From RGIG3009 sp964433065 (lineage in GTDB: Bacteria > Bacillota > Clostridia > Oscillospirales > Acutalibacteraceae), in assembly GCA_964433065.1 (NCBI GenBank), contig CAYSPZ010000045.1, positions 1 to 13,628 on the forward strand: a DNA stretch of 13,628 bases, written 5' to 3'. Shown here in pieces: positions 1 to 8,400 of this stretch (position 1 is the first letter of the stretch; each line of letters starts with the position of its first letter). The notes beneath the pieces are model-generated. The model saw nothing but the letters and a program-made list of their open reading frames with translations, searched no databases and was not told the origin of the DNA. A program made the translations under genes and the position numbers.

Positions 1-1928
1 TATATTTCTCCGCGCCGCAAAAGGGAGTGGGTGGTGCGAAACTGGCAAAACCCGCTAAGGAACTCGCGGGGTACGCGAAGACCGACGAACTGAAACCGGG
101 CGAGTCGCAGGAGGTGACGGTGAAATTCCCCGTTTCGGAACTTGCGTCGTACGATGATACGGGTGTGACCGGTCACAAAGCCGCGTGGGTGACCGAAGCG
201 GGCGATTACGCGATCTTAGTCGGCAACTCGGTCAAGAACGTGAAACAAGCGGGAATCTACAAGCAAAGTCGTTTGCAAGTGGTAGAGCAGTTGGAAACGA
301 AACTGACCCCGCAATCACTCGAAAAGCGGATGACCTGGAACGGTTCGGGCAACGTTGCATACGAAACGGTGAGCACGGGCACGGTGAAAGCGCCTGTGTT
401 GACAGCGGATACGAGCAAAGGACAGCAGAGTTACGGTGAGTTGATCACTTTTGGGCATCTGATGCGCGGTGAGTATACCGTCGAGCAGTTGGTTTCGCAA
501 ATGACCGTCGATGAGTTGGCATCGTTTACGGTGCCGACCGAGCAGGACAGTTATCCCTACGGAACGCCATTTGGCGGAAGCAAGGCGGTATCGCAAAAGT
601 ACGGCACACCCATCTGTAACACGGCGGACGGACCTGCGGGAATCAATACGTATGAGTGGGCGTTCCCGTCGGCGATCACGCTCGCGTGTACCTGGAATCT
701 GGATATTTTGGCGGATTACGGTACCATTATCGGCAAATACGTAAAGAGCAGACCCGCATACGACTTCTGGTTGGCACCGGGTGTCAATCTGCAACGCAAT
801 CCGCTCGGTGGCAGAAACTACGAATATTTTTCGGAAGACGCGTTGGTGACGGGGCTTTGCGGAACGGCGATCGTTGTGAAATGTCAGGCACTGGGAACCT
901 CCGTTGCGGTCAAACATTACATCGGCAATGAAAAGGAGTTGGCACGGTCATCCTGTGACAGCCGTATCTCCGAACGCGCAATGCGGGAGATCTATCTGCG
1001 TCCGTTTGAATTTCTCGCAAAGATCGGTAAAGCCGCATCCTTTATGATGGGGTATAACGTGGTCAACGGCACCCAGATCCACTCGTATCAGGAATTGCTC
1101 GAACTGCCTCGCACCGAATGGGGATGGGACGGTATGTATATGAGTGACTGGGGCGACCTGAACTGCACGATGACAGAGGCGTACGTTGCGGGTGCTAACG
1201 TAGCAATGAATGCGGTATCGCAAACTCCCGGCATCGTTGATTATTCGCCGATGGTGCAAGCGTGTGAAAGCGGCAAGGTCAACCGCACGTTGTTGGAACA
1301 GAATGCGAGTACGGTGGTACGGGCATTGTTGTACCACGAACAGGGCGTGAAATACCGAGCGGTCGCGCACTACGATGCGACAGGGCCGATCAAGAGCGGT
1401 GCGGCGAACGCAACGACCAAGGGCGATCCGACCACCGCGACGGCTGAGAAAGACAAGACGACCACCAAGCAGGGTCAGGCGATGACCACGACTAAGCAGG
1501 GTCAATCGACGACCAAACAGGGTCAAGCGGTAACCACAACTAAGCAAGGTCAAGCGGCGACCACCACCAAATCGGGTCAAGTGACCACGTCGGTGGGCGG
1601 TAACGATACGGTGACCGCACCTGTGGGCGGCGATGATACCCCAACCACGACCGAGACCAATCCCGACGGTATGCCCGCCACCACCACGACCGAGACCAAT
1701 CCCGACGGTACACCCGTTACCACCACGACGGTGGAAGGCGGCGTTGTGGATACGACCACTACGGTCGATGGCGGCGGTGACGTTCCGACCGACACCGAAG
1801 GTGCGGATGGTCGTTTGTGGTTGTACGTGATCGCGGGTGCGGTGGTCACAAGCGGCACAGCAACGGGTGTGTTGTTGGCGATCAAGAATAAGAGAGCAAC
1901 CGATGAGCAGGAGTTGTTTGAAGAATAA
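1..1928 (+). CDS. Permuted GH3 glycoside hydrolase, membrane-anchored (copy 1, 5'-truncated by window edge)
   Basis: The reading frame is open from the first full codon at base 3, so the start lies upstream; an internal GTG at 27 is not the real start. The visible part begins inside the fibronectin-III-like domain (to about base 290), continues through a GH3 TIM barrel (about 440-1345), a Thr-rich repeat linker (about 1380-1800), a weakly hydrophobic transmembrane segment (about 1815-1884) and a short charged tail. GH3 landmarks are DGPAG (Asp codon 627-629), the NPLGGRNYEYFSED block, a KH pair and SDW with nucleophile Asp at 1146-1148. The acid/base region would lie upstream and cannot be checked. 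The usual NNQE loop after KH reads NEKELAR, as in copy 4 (NDKELAR), its closest paralogue here. Likely reaction: retaining hydrolysis of terminal beta-linked glucose, xylose or a similar sugar outside the cell; substrate unknown. It ends at a bidirectional terminator facing the AraC gene. Confidence 0.93.
   Translation, partial: YFSAPQKGVGGAKLAKPAKELAGYAKTDELKPGESQEVTVKFPVSELASYDDTGVTGHKAAWVTEAGDYAILVGNSVKNVKQAGIYKQSRLQVVEQLETKLTPQSLEKRMTWNGSGNVAYETVSTGTVKAPVLTADTSKGQQSYGELITFGHLMRGEYTVEQLVSQMTVDELASFTVPTEQDSYPYGTPFGGSKAVSQKYGTPICNTADGPAGINTYEWAFPSAITLACTWNLDILADYGTIIGKYVKSRPAYDFWLAPGVNLQRNPLGGRNYEYFSEDALVTGLCGTAIVVKCQALGTSVAVKHYIGNEKELARSSCDSRISERAMREIYLRPFEFLAKIGKAASFMMGYNVVNGTQIHSYQELLELPRTEWGWDGMYMSDWGDLNCTMTEAYVAGANVAMNAVSQTPGIVDYSPMVQACESGKVNRTLLEQNASTVVRALLYHEQGVKYRAVAHYDATGPIKSGAANATTKGDPTTATAEKDKTTTKQGQAMTTTKQGQSTTKQGQAVTTTKQGQAATTTKSGQVTTSVGGNDTVTAPVGGDDTPTTTETNPDGMPATTTTETNPDGTPVTTTTVEGGVVDTTTTVDGGGDVPTDTEGADGRLWLYVIAGAVVTSGTATGVLLAIKNKRATDEQELFEE
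1458..1776 (+). repeat. Thr-rich linker repeats in GH3 copy 1
   Basis: In-frame repeats encode TTTKQGQ-type units (four KQGQ copies plus one KSGQ), then GGNDTVT-like units and TNPDG(M/T)P-TTTT units. They join the catalytic part to the transmembrane segment. The units are more degenerate here than in copies 3 and 4. The linker is probably a flexible, possibly O-glycosylated stalk through the cell wall; the glycosylation is inference. Confidence 0.85.
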
Positions 1929-1930
1929 CG

Positions 1931-1968
1931 AAAAGCGAAGATCGTCTTTGGACGATCTTCGCTTTTTT
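1931..1968. terminator. Bidirectional intrinsic terminator between GH3 copy 1 and AraC gene
   Basis: The arms AAAAGCGAAGATCGTC (1931-1946) and its exact complement (1951-1966) enclose a TTTG loop. The arm ends give a T run on the plus strand (1963-1968) and an A/T run on the minus strand. The hairpin starts two bases after the copy 1 stop codon. The minus-strand AraC stop (1967-1969) overlaps the T run, so one hairpin serves both convergent genes. Confidence 0.92.
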
Positions 1969-2818
1969 ACGGTTTGTTTCGGTGCTTGTATTCGGTGGGG
2001 GTCATTCCCGTATGTTTTTTGAACAAGCGGCTGAAATACATCGAGTTGTCATAACCGACGGCGGTGGCGATCTGGGTGATGTTGAAGGCGCTGCTGTCGA
2101 TCAAGTTCATCGCGTCGGTGATGCGCAGAGAGATGACGTATTGCATCGGGGTGACTTTGGTGATCTTTTTGAAGATCTGGGTGAACCAGTTGGCGGTCAT
2201 CATTCGTTCGGCGGCATAGTCTTCGATGATGATCGGTTCGCGGTAGTGTTCGTTGAAGTAGTGGGTGGCGCGTTCCACTTCGTCGAGCATAGCGGTACCG
2301 ATGGTGTTACCCTCTTGCAGATAACGGTTGATGACTAAAAACATATGACGCAGGTTGAGGTTTAACAGGTCGTCGTAGTTGACGCGGTGCAGTTGCAATT
2401 CCTGTATCATCTGACGGAACAGCCACTGGTAGTCGGGTGCGGTACCGGTAAAAAAGATGTTTTCATTTTTGGGGATACCGTAGTGGTCCAGCAGTTCACC
2501 CACGTCCGAACCGGTAAAATGCACCCAGTACGTTTCGGGCTTTTCCGCCGCATACAGGCAGTATACCTGTGGGTCTTTCGGGCGGAACAGTATCATCGTG
2601 CCTTTGGTCAGGATCTTTTCCTGATTGCTGATGAACAAATGAAGTTTCCCCGACGCTACGTAAAGCAGTTGATAGTCTTCGCGACCGTTGGGGCGGTCGG
2701 TCTTTACTACGGGACGGGTGTGTACCCGAAAATAGCCTGCGGCAGTCACCAAAAGCGGTTTACTGCGGTCAACGATATCTTCGTGTTGTTGACCCAGATA
2801 GGCGGCATTGGTATACAT
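1967..2818 (-). CDS. AraC-family transcriptional regulator with cupin-like sensor domain
   Basis: This is a 283-residue predicted cytoplasmic DNA-binding regulator. The N-terminal half (about residues 20-110) fits the AraC-type cupin ligand-binding domain, including the stretch LLYVASGKLHLFI and the following RPKDPQVY. The C-terminal 95 residues carry two helix-turn-helix motifs: the first around 198-220, the second around 245-268 with ITQIATAVGYDNSMYFSRLF, followed by the family signature KKHTGMTPTEY. The start at 2818 is preferred over an in-frame ATG at 2860 because GGAGGTG lies five bases before it, and the upstream ATG falls inside the -10 region of the promoter. It is divergent from the copy 2/copy 3 GH3 operon, the usual position for a local carbohydrate-responsive activator; that target is inferred. 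The inducer is unknown. Confidence 0.95.
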   Translation of the reverse strand: MYTNAAYLGQQHEDIVDRSKPLLVTAAGYFRVHTRPVVKTDRPNGREDYQLLYVASGKLHLFISNQEKILTKGTMILFRPKDPQVYCLYAAEKPETYWVHFTGSDVGELLDHYGIPKNENIFFTGTAPDYQWLFRQMIQELQLHRVNYDDLLNLNLRHMFLVINRYLQEGNTIGTAMLDEVERATHYFNEHYREPIIIEDYAAERMMTANWFTQIFKKITKVTPMQYVISLRITDAMNLIDSSAFNITQIATAVGYDNSMYFSRLFKKHTGMTPTEYKHRNKP

Positions 2819-2823
2819 AACGA

Positions 2824-2830
2824 CACCTCC
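2824..2830 (-). promoter_or_regulatory. Ribosome binding site of the AraC gene
   Basis: On the minus strand this reads GGAGGTG, five bases before the ATG at 2818. It decides the start in favour of 2818, giving 283 residues rather than 297. Confidence 0.88.
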
Positions 2831-2851
2831 GAAATGTGATCGTACATACTC

Positions 2852-2880
2852 ATTATACATAAAAATGCCTTTTTTTTCAA
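2852..2880 (-). promoter_or_regulatory. Sigma-A promoter of the AraC gene
   Basis: Read on the minus strand, TTGAAA (2880-2875) and a consensus TATAAT (2857-2852) are separated by 17 bases. This is a near-consensus promoter and predicts a short leader before the start codon at 2818. It suggests fairly strong, activator-independent transcription of the regulator. Confidence 0.85.
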
Positions 2881-2947
2881 GAGTTAACTCACGTTTTGTG
2901 CATAAATCGTAAGATATTGTTTATTGCTCGAAAAAGGGAGATATGAT
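2881..2947 (+). promoter_or_regulatory. Candidate operator and promoter of the GH3 copy 2/copy 3 operon
   Basis: The 197-base gap between divergent genes holds a perfect palindrome GAGTTAACTC (2881-2890) directly behind the AraC -35 box. It also holds a loose inverted repeat, GCATAAA (2900-2906) and TTTATTGC (2920-2927), and a plausible -10 TATGAT (2942-2947). The best -35 match, TTGTTT (2917-2922), is poor and 19 bases away. A weak -35 is what an AraC-activated promoter would show. The binding sites themselves are inferred. Confidence 0.45.
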
Positions 2948-3015
2948 AGAATGAAGCTGAATTGGGTTCGGAATTTTTCGACTACATTTCCCGAGTCCGA
3001 AAGGAGTGATCCGCC

Positions 3016-5403
3016 ATGAAAACGCAAAGTTATTTTGTACGTGATTGGAAGGCTCGCTGTGAGCAAGCGGGAACCACCGATCCTACGGTTCGATGGACGC
3101 ATGAAAGCTACAAAGACGACGTGCGTAAAGCGGGAACCGAGGGCATGGTCCTGCTTCGCAACGAAAATCGTGCGTTGCCGTTTACACCGAGTGATACGGT
3201 AGCGGTGTTTGGGTCCCGTCAATGGTATGAGAAAGCACACAGTAAGTGGGGTTTCTTAAACGGAGGCGCGGGTGCCGGTTCTGTATATGCAAAAACGGAT
3301 ATAGCACCTACCGACGCGTTACGCGCACAAGCCGACAACGGGCGGTTCCGTTTTTACGACGTGATCTCCGAAAAATATAAGGCAGAACCTGAGACCTACG
3401 TGCCGAGTGACGAGGATATCGCCGACGCGAAAGCGGCGGGTGTTAACAAGGTAATGTTCATCGTCTCCCGTCTGGAAGGTGAAGGCGGTACCGAGGAGTT
3501 GTGGCTCGGCGAGCGCGGTCGTCCCGACAGCGAAGCCGCACCCGGCGAATGGTATCTTTCCCACGACGAAAGCACGCTGATCAAGCGGTTGTGCGATTCG
3601 TTCGATCAGGTGATTGTGGTACTCAACACGGGTAACGTGATCGACACCAACTGGGTCAAATACGGTTTGGACGGTCGGTACGTGGACGCCGTGTTGTGTG
3701 CGTGGTACGGCGGTCATCAGGCTGTTTTCGCGCTCGCGGAAGTGCTTTCGGGCGTGACGCCGCCGATGGGTAAATTGGCACAGACGGCGGCGGATATCAA
3801 AAATTACGCATCCACCCCGTATTTCGGACGGAGTAACTATTCCAACTATGTCGACGACATTTTTGTGGGTTACCGTTATTTTGAGACGTTTAACGTGCCG
3901 GTGAACTATGAATTCGGTTTCGGTCTTACATACACGACCTTTGACATTACCGACGTGACCTACGCGGCGGACGATACGCATATCACGGTGACCGCCAAGG
4001 TCACCAACACGGGGGATACGACCTCCAAAGAAGTGGTGCAGGTATACGCGAGTGCGCCGCAGATGGGAACGGGCAGTGCGAAACTCTCCAAACCTGCCAA
4101 AGAGTTGGTTGGGTTTGCCAAGACGAAGTTCTTAGCGGCGGGCGAGAGTGAAACGCTTACCGTGTCGTTCCCGATTGAAGAGATGGCATCGTACGATGAT
4201 ACGGGCGTCACGGGACACAAGTCGGCGTGGGTGATGGAAGCGGGCGACTACACGGTATACGTGGGTAACTCGGTCAAGAACGTGGTGGTGGCGGGTGTGT
4301 ACACCCTGCCCGAAACGAAGGTGACCGCGCAACTGTCACCGAAAATGACCCCCGTGAAACTGCCCGAGCGGTTGCTTGCCGACGGTACGTACGAACAACT
4401 CAAAGCGCCGGACGAGCGGTTGCCGCAAGCGGCACCGATGCCCGAAGTGGACAGTGTGCGCAAAGAGTATGACAAACTCATTGTCTTTGCCGATGTGGTA
4501 AACGGCACACATACGGCAGAAGAACTGGTATCGCAGATGACGATCGAGGAACTCGCTTCGTTTACCGCGTGTACCGACCTTAAGGGATCGTCGGGTAATG
4601 CGGGCGTCGGCGGAAACGATACGGTACAAGAGCGGTATAACGTGCCGGCGTCCAGATGTGCGGACGGTCCTGCTTCTCCTGATACGGTACAGTACTCTTT
4701 CCCGAGCGGATTGACCATTGCGTGTTCGTTTAACCTGGACGTTGCGGCAAACTGCGGTATCACCGGCGGAAGTTTTTCCTCCTCGATGGGTAAGGGATAT
4801 CGATTGGGATGCTTTATGTGGCAGGCGGCGGGTGTGAACATTCACCGTAGTCCGCTCGGCGGCCGCAACTTTGAGTATTATTCGGAAGATCCGCTGATCA
4901 CGGGTGTGATGGCGGCGGTGACCTGTTTGAAAGCCGAGAAGTTCGGTATCGGTACGGTGGTCAAACATATGGCGGTCAACAACCAGGAGACCGACCGCGG
5001 TGGTTGCGACAGCCGTGTTTCCGAACGGGCTCTTCGCGAGATCTACCTCAAAGGGTTTGAGATCGCGCTGAAAGTTGCCGATCCCGTCAGTGTGATGACG
5101 TCGTACAACAACATCAACGGTGTGCAATCGTATCTGTACCGTGAAATGCTTTGGGATGTTGTCCGTGACGAATGGGGTTGGACGGGTATGTATATGAGCG
5201 ACTGGGATGACGTCGGCGGAAATACCGCTCCCATGGTCAATGCGGGACATCACATCAAGATGGGTGGTAACCCGCCCGCGCGTGTATACGCGGATGTGAT
5301 TACCGCGTATAAAGAAGGTAAGGTCAGTCGTATGCGACTGGAAGAAAACGCCGCCGATATTGTGAGAGCATTGGTGCGGTCGAGAAATGAGGATGAACGA
5401 TGA
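3016..5403 (+). CDS. Permuted GH3 glycoside hydrolase, cytoplasmic (copy 2)
   Basis: This 795-residue protein has no signal peptide, linker or transmembrane segment, so it should act in the cytoplasm. Domain order is permuted: the GH3 C-terminal alpha/beta domain (about 35-260), a fibronectin-III-like domain (about 315-430) and the TIM barrel (about 490-790). Candidate acid/base is Glu156 in SRLEGEGG. Nucleophile is Asp729 in MSDWDD. Supporting motifs are ADGP (Asp550), NIHRSPLGGRNFEYYSED, KH (650-651) and NNQETDR. Landmarks of a working retaining GH3 are present; likely activity is beta-glucosidase, beta-xylosidase or similar on imported oligosaccharides. The start has AAGGAG at 3001-3006. 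It is the first gene of an operon divergent from the AraC gene; its stop overlaps the start of copy 3 (ATGA), suggesting translational coupling. Confidence 0.95.
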   Translation: MKTQSYFVRDWKARCEQAGTTDPTVRWTHESYKDDVRKAGTEGMVLLRNENRALPFTPSDTVAVFGSRQWYEKAHSKWGFLNGGAGAGSVYAKTDIAPTDALRAQADNGRFRFYDVISEKYKAEPETYVPSDEDIADAKAAGVNKVMFIVSRLEGEGGTEELWLGERGRPDSEAAPGEWYLSHDESTLIKRLCDSFDQVIVVLNTGNVIDTNWVKYGLDGRYVDAVLCAWYGGHQAVFALAEVLSGVTPPMGKLAQTAADIKNYASTPYFGRSNYSNYVDDIFVGYRYFETFNVPVNYEFGFGLTYTTFDITDVTYAADDTHITVTAKVTNTGDTTSKEVVQVYASAPQMGTGSAKLSKPAKELVGFAKTKFLAAGESETLTVSFPIEEMASYDDTGVTGHKSAWVMEAGDYTVYVGNSVKNVVVAGVYTLPETKVTAQLSPKMTPVKLPERLLADGTYEQLKAPDERLPQAAPMPEVDSVRKEYDKLIVFADVVNGTHTAEELVSQMTIEELASFTACTDLKGSSGNAGVGGNDTVQERYNVPASRCADGPASPDTVQYSFPSGLTIACSFNLDVAANCGITGGSFSSSMGKGYRLGCFMWQAAGVNIHRSPLGGRNFEYYSEDPLITGVMAAVTCLKAEKFGIGTVVKHMAVNNQETDRGGCDSRVSERALREIYLKGFEIALKVADPVSVMTSYNNINGVQSYLYREMLWDVVRDEWGWTGMYMSDWDDVGGNTAPMVNAGHHIKMGGNPPARVYADVITAYKEGKVSRMRLEENAADIVRALVRSRNEDER

Positions 5404-8400
5404 AAAAGTGGATCAGTCTTTTGTTAGTGATTGCTCTGTGTGCGGTATTGCCGATGAATGCGTCGGCAGTTGCCACCAAAGCGACCGACGGTATGGGTTG
5501 GGCATCGCTGCTCAACAACGCGGGTTCGATTCCGCGCAGTACCCCGTATACCAGTTCCGAACAAGCGGCGGTTGCGTTACAGGCAGCGCAGGAAGGCGCG
5601 GTATTGCTAAAAAACGAGAACAACGCCCTGCCGCTTCGTCCGACCGATAAAGTGGCGATCTTCGGAACGCGGCAGTTGACCGACCCCGACACGAACAAGA
5701 CCCAATACGGGTATCTGGCGGGCGGTGCCGGTGCGGGTGCGGTGTACGGTGTTATTAAAACGTCGCCTCTCTCGTGTTTGAGAGCAAAAGCGAACGACGG
5801 TAAATTTCAACTGTACGAAGAGATCAGTAAAAAATACGAACAACTGAAAACCGGTTACAAACAGAGAGATATTCTGGCAGACGTTGACAAGGCGAAAGCC
5901 GACGGCGTGAACAAAGCGGTCATCATCATCTCCCGTTGGGAAGGTGAAGGCGGTACCGAAGAATCGTGGCTCGGCGAAGCGTGGTCCAATCCCGACAGTG
6001 ATACGGTTGCGGGCGAATGGTATCTGGACAACAACGAAAAACGGTTGATCCAGAAACTGAACGATACGTTTGACAGCGTCATCGTGGTGTTCAACACGGG
6101 TAACCTGATGGATACCACTTGGGTTAAAAACGGTATCGACGGCGAACAGGTGGTCGACGCGGCGCTCAGCGCGTGGTACGGGGGTCACCAAGGTCCGCAG
6201 GCGATTGCGGATCTGTTGGTTGGTGACGCGACCCCGTCGGGTAAGTTGGCGACGACCTCTGCGCCGATCGAAAACTATCCTTCTACCGAAAACTTTGGTT
6301 TGAATGCCAGTGAGAACGGCAAATACTCCAACTACGAAGAGGACATCTTCGTGGGGTATCGGTATTTTGAAACGTTTAACAAGGCGGTCAACTACGAATT
6401 CGGTTTCGGGTTGTCCTATACGACGTTCGATATTTCCAATCTGACCTATAAGGCGAACAGTACTCACATCACGGTGACGGCGAAGATCAAGAACACTGGT
6501 AACTACGTGGGTAAAGAAGTGCTGCAGGTGTACTTCTCGGCACCGCAGATGGGTACGGGCAGTGCAAAACTGTCAAAACCTGCGAAGGAACTCGCGGCAT
6601 ACGTCAAGACGGATGAACTCGCTCCCGGTGAGTCCCAGACGGTGACCGCCACCTTCCCGATCGACGATATGTCCTCCTACGATGATACCGGTGTGACCGG
6701 TAAGAAATCGGCGTGGGTGATGGAAGCGGGCGACTACAAGATCTATGCCGGTACCTCGGTCAAGAAGGTGACACAGGTAGGCACTTACAAACAAAATTCG
6801 TTGCGTGTTGTCGAACAGGTGAGTGCGCAGATGTCGCCTACGCAACTTTCCAAACGATTGTTGGCGGACGGCACCTACGAGGACGTCAACGTGGATCATT
6901 CGCCTGTGACCCAACTGGATAAAGGTACCAACTACGACGCGAAGGTGTACGACAAGGTCATCACCTATGCAGACGTGAAGGCGGGCAAAAACACCATTGA
7001 AGAACTGGTTTCCCAGATGAGCATTGAGGATCTGGCTTCCTTCTCGGCGTCGTACGAAACACCCGGTTCGTCATCCAATTCAGGTACCGGCGGTAACGAT
7101 AATACCAAGAACACCTACGGTATCACGCCTTGTGCGAATATTGACGGCCCTGCGGGTCCCAATACGGTGCCGTGGTCCTTCCCGAGCGCGACCGCGATCG
7201 CGTGTACCTTTAACATCGATATCGCGGCGGACGTCGGTACGGTCGGCGGTAAATACTGCGAGAGCGGTGTGGGTAACGGTAAACCCTTTATGTGGCAATC
7301 GACCGGTGTGAACATTCATCGCAACCCGCTGGCAGGTCGTAACTTTGAATACTATTCCGAAGATCCGCTGGTAACCGGTCTGTGCGGTTCGGCGGTAACC
7401 CTCCGCGTGCAGGAACAGGGTGTCGGCGTGGTGGTAAAACACCTTGCGGCGAACAACCAGGAAACCAACCGCGGCGGTAACGATGCCCGTATGTCCGAAC
7501 GTGCGCTCCGTGAGATCTATCTCAAAGGGTTTGAAATCATCTGTAAAGAAGTCGATCCTGCCAGTATCATGACCTCCTACAACATGATCAACGGTGTGAA
7601 CTCCTGGCTCGCGACCGAAATGCTGATCAACATCATTCGTGACGAATGGGGTTGGGACGGTATGTATATGAGTGACTGGGACGACGTCGGCGAAAAGAGC
7701 GGTCACATGGTACTTGCGGGTCACAACATCAAGATGGGCCAGAACCAAGCGGCGCGTATGTATCAGGATACGATCACCTATTACAACGAGGGTAAGATCT
7801 GCCGTTCGCTTTTGGAAGAGAATGCGGTGTACGTCATTCGCGCGATCTTAGATTCCGACCGTGAATACGAAGGTCCTGCCGACGCGAACAAGACGACGGC
7901 TCCCAGAAAGACCACCTCGTCTGTAAAAGCGACCACCACGACGGATCAAGGGAAAACGACCACCAAGCAGGGTCAAGTGGCGAACACCACGAAGGATCAA
8001 GGAAAGACGACTACCAAACAGGGTCAAGTGGCGACCACTACCAAGCAGGGTCAGGTGGCAACCACCACCAAGCAAGGTCAAGTGACCACCCCGATCGGCG
8101 GTAACGATACGGTGACCACACCTGTGGGCGGTAACGACACGGTGACCACACCGGTCGGAGGCGACAATACTCCCACCACGACCGAGACCAATCCCGATGG
8201 TACGCCCGTCACCACCACGACTGCGACCAACCCCGACGGAACACCCGTTACCACCACGACGGTGGAAGGCGGCGACGTTGTGGATACGACCACTACGGTC
8301 GACGGCGGTGATGACCAGACGGATACGACTCCGAAAGGCAGTCTGGTTTGGTTGTACGTGTTGATCGCTGTCGTCGTACTCGGCGGCGCGGCGGTTGCGG

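Noticed and set aside
948..1580. Long open frames antisense to the GH3 genes (also 315-917, 4336-5253, 5607-6467, 7080-7748, 10849-11625)
   Set aside because: They are shadows of the strongly biased GH3 codons and Thr-rich repeats: Arg/His/Gly- or Pro/Val-rich, without ribosome binding sites or recognisable domains, while the plus-strand frames carry intact GH3 motifs.
1..1928. Copy 1 as a pseudogene lacking its N-terminal half
   Set aside because: The frame is open to the window edge and the sequence lines up with the middle of copy 4, so the truncation is due to the window boundary.
2819..2860. Longer AraC start at 2860
   Set aside because: That ATG overlaps the promoter -10 region and has no ribosome binding site; 2818 has GGAGGTG.
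2924..2932. TTGCTCGAA shared between 2924-2932 and 13620-13628
   Set aside because: Nine bases with different surroundings are too short to call a repeat or a common operator.
7956..8308. Repeats considered as a CRISPR array or minisatellite outside genes
   Set aside because: The 27-base units are in frame within coding sequence, contiguous without spacers, and repeated at the same place in three paralogous proteins.
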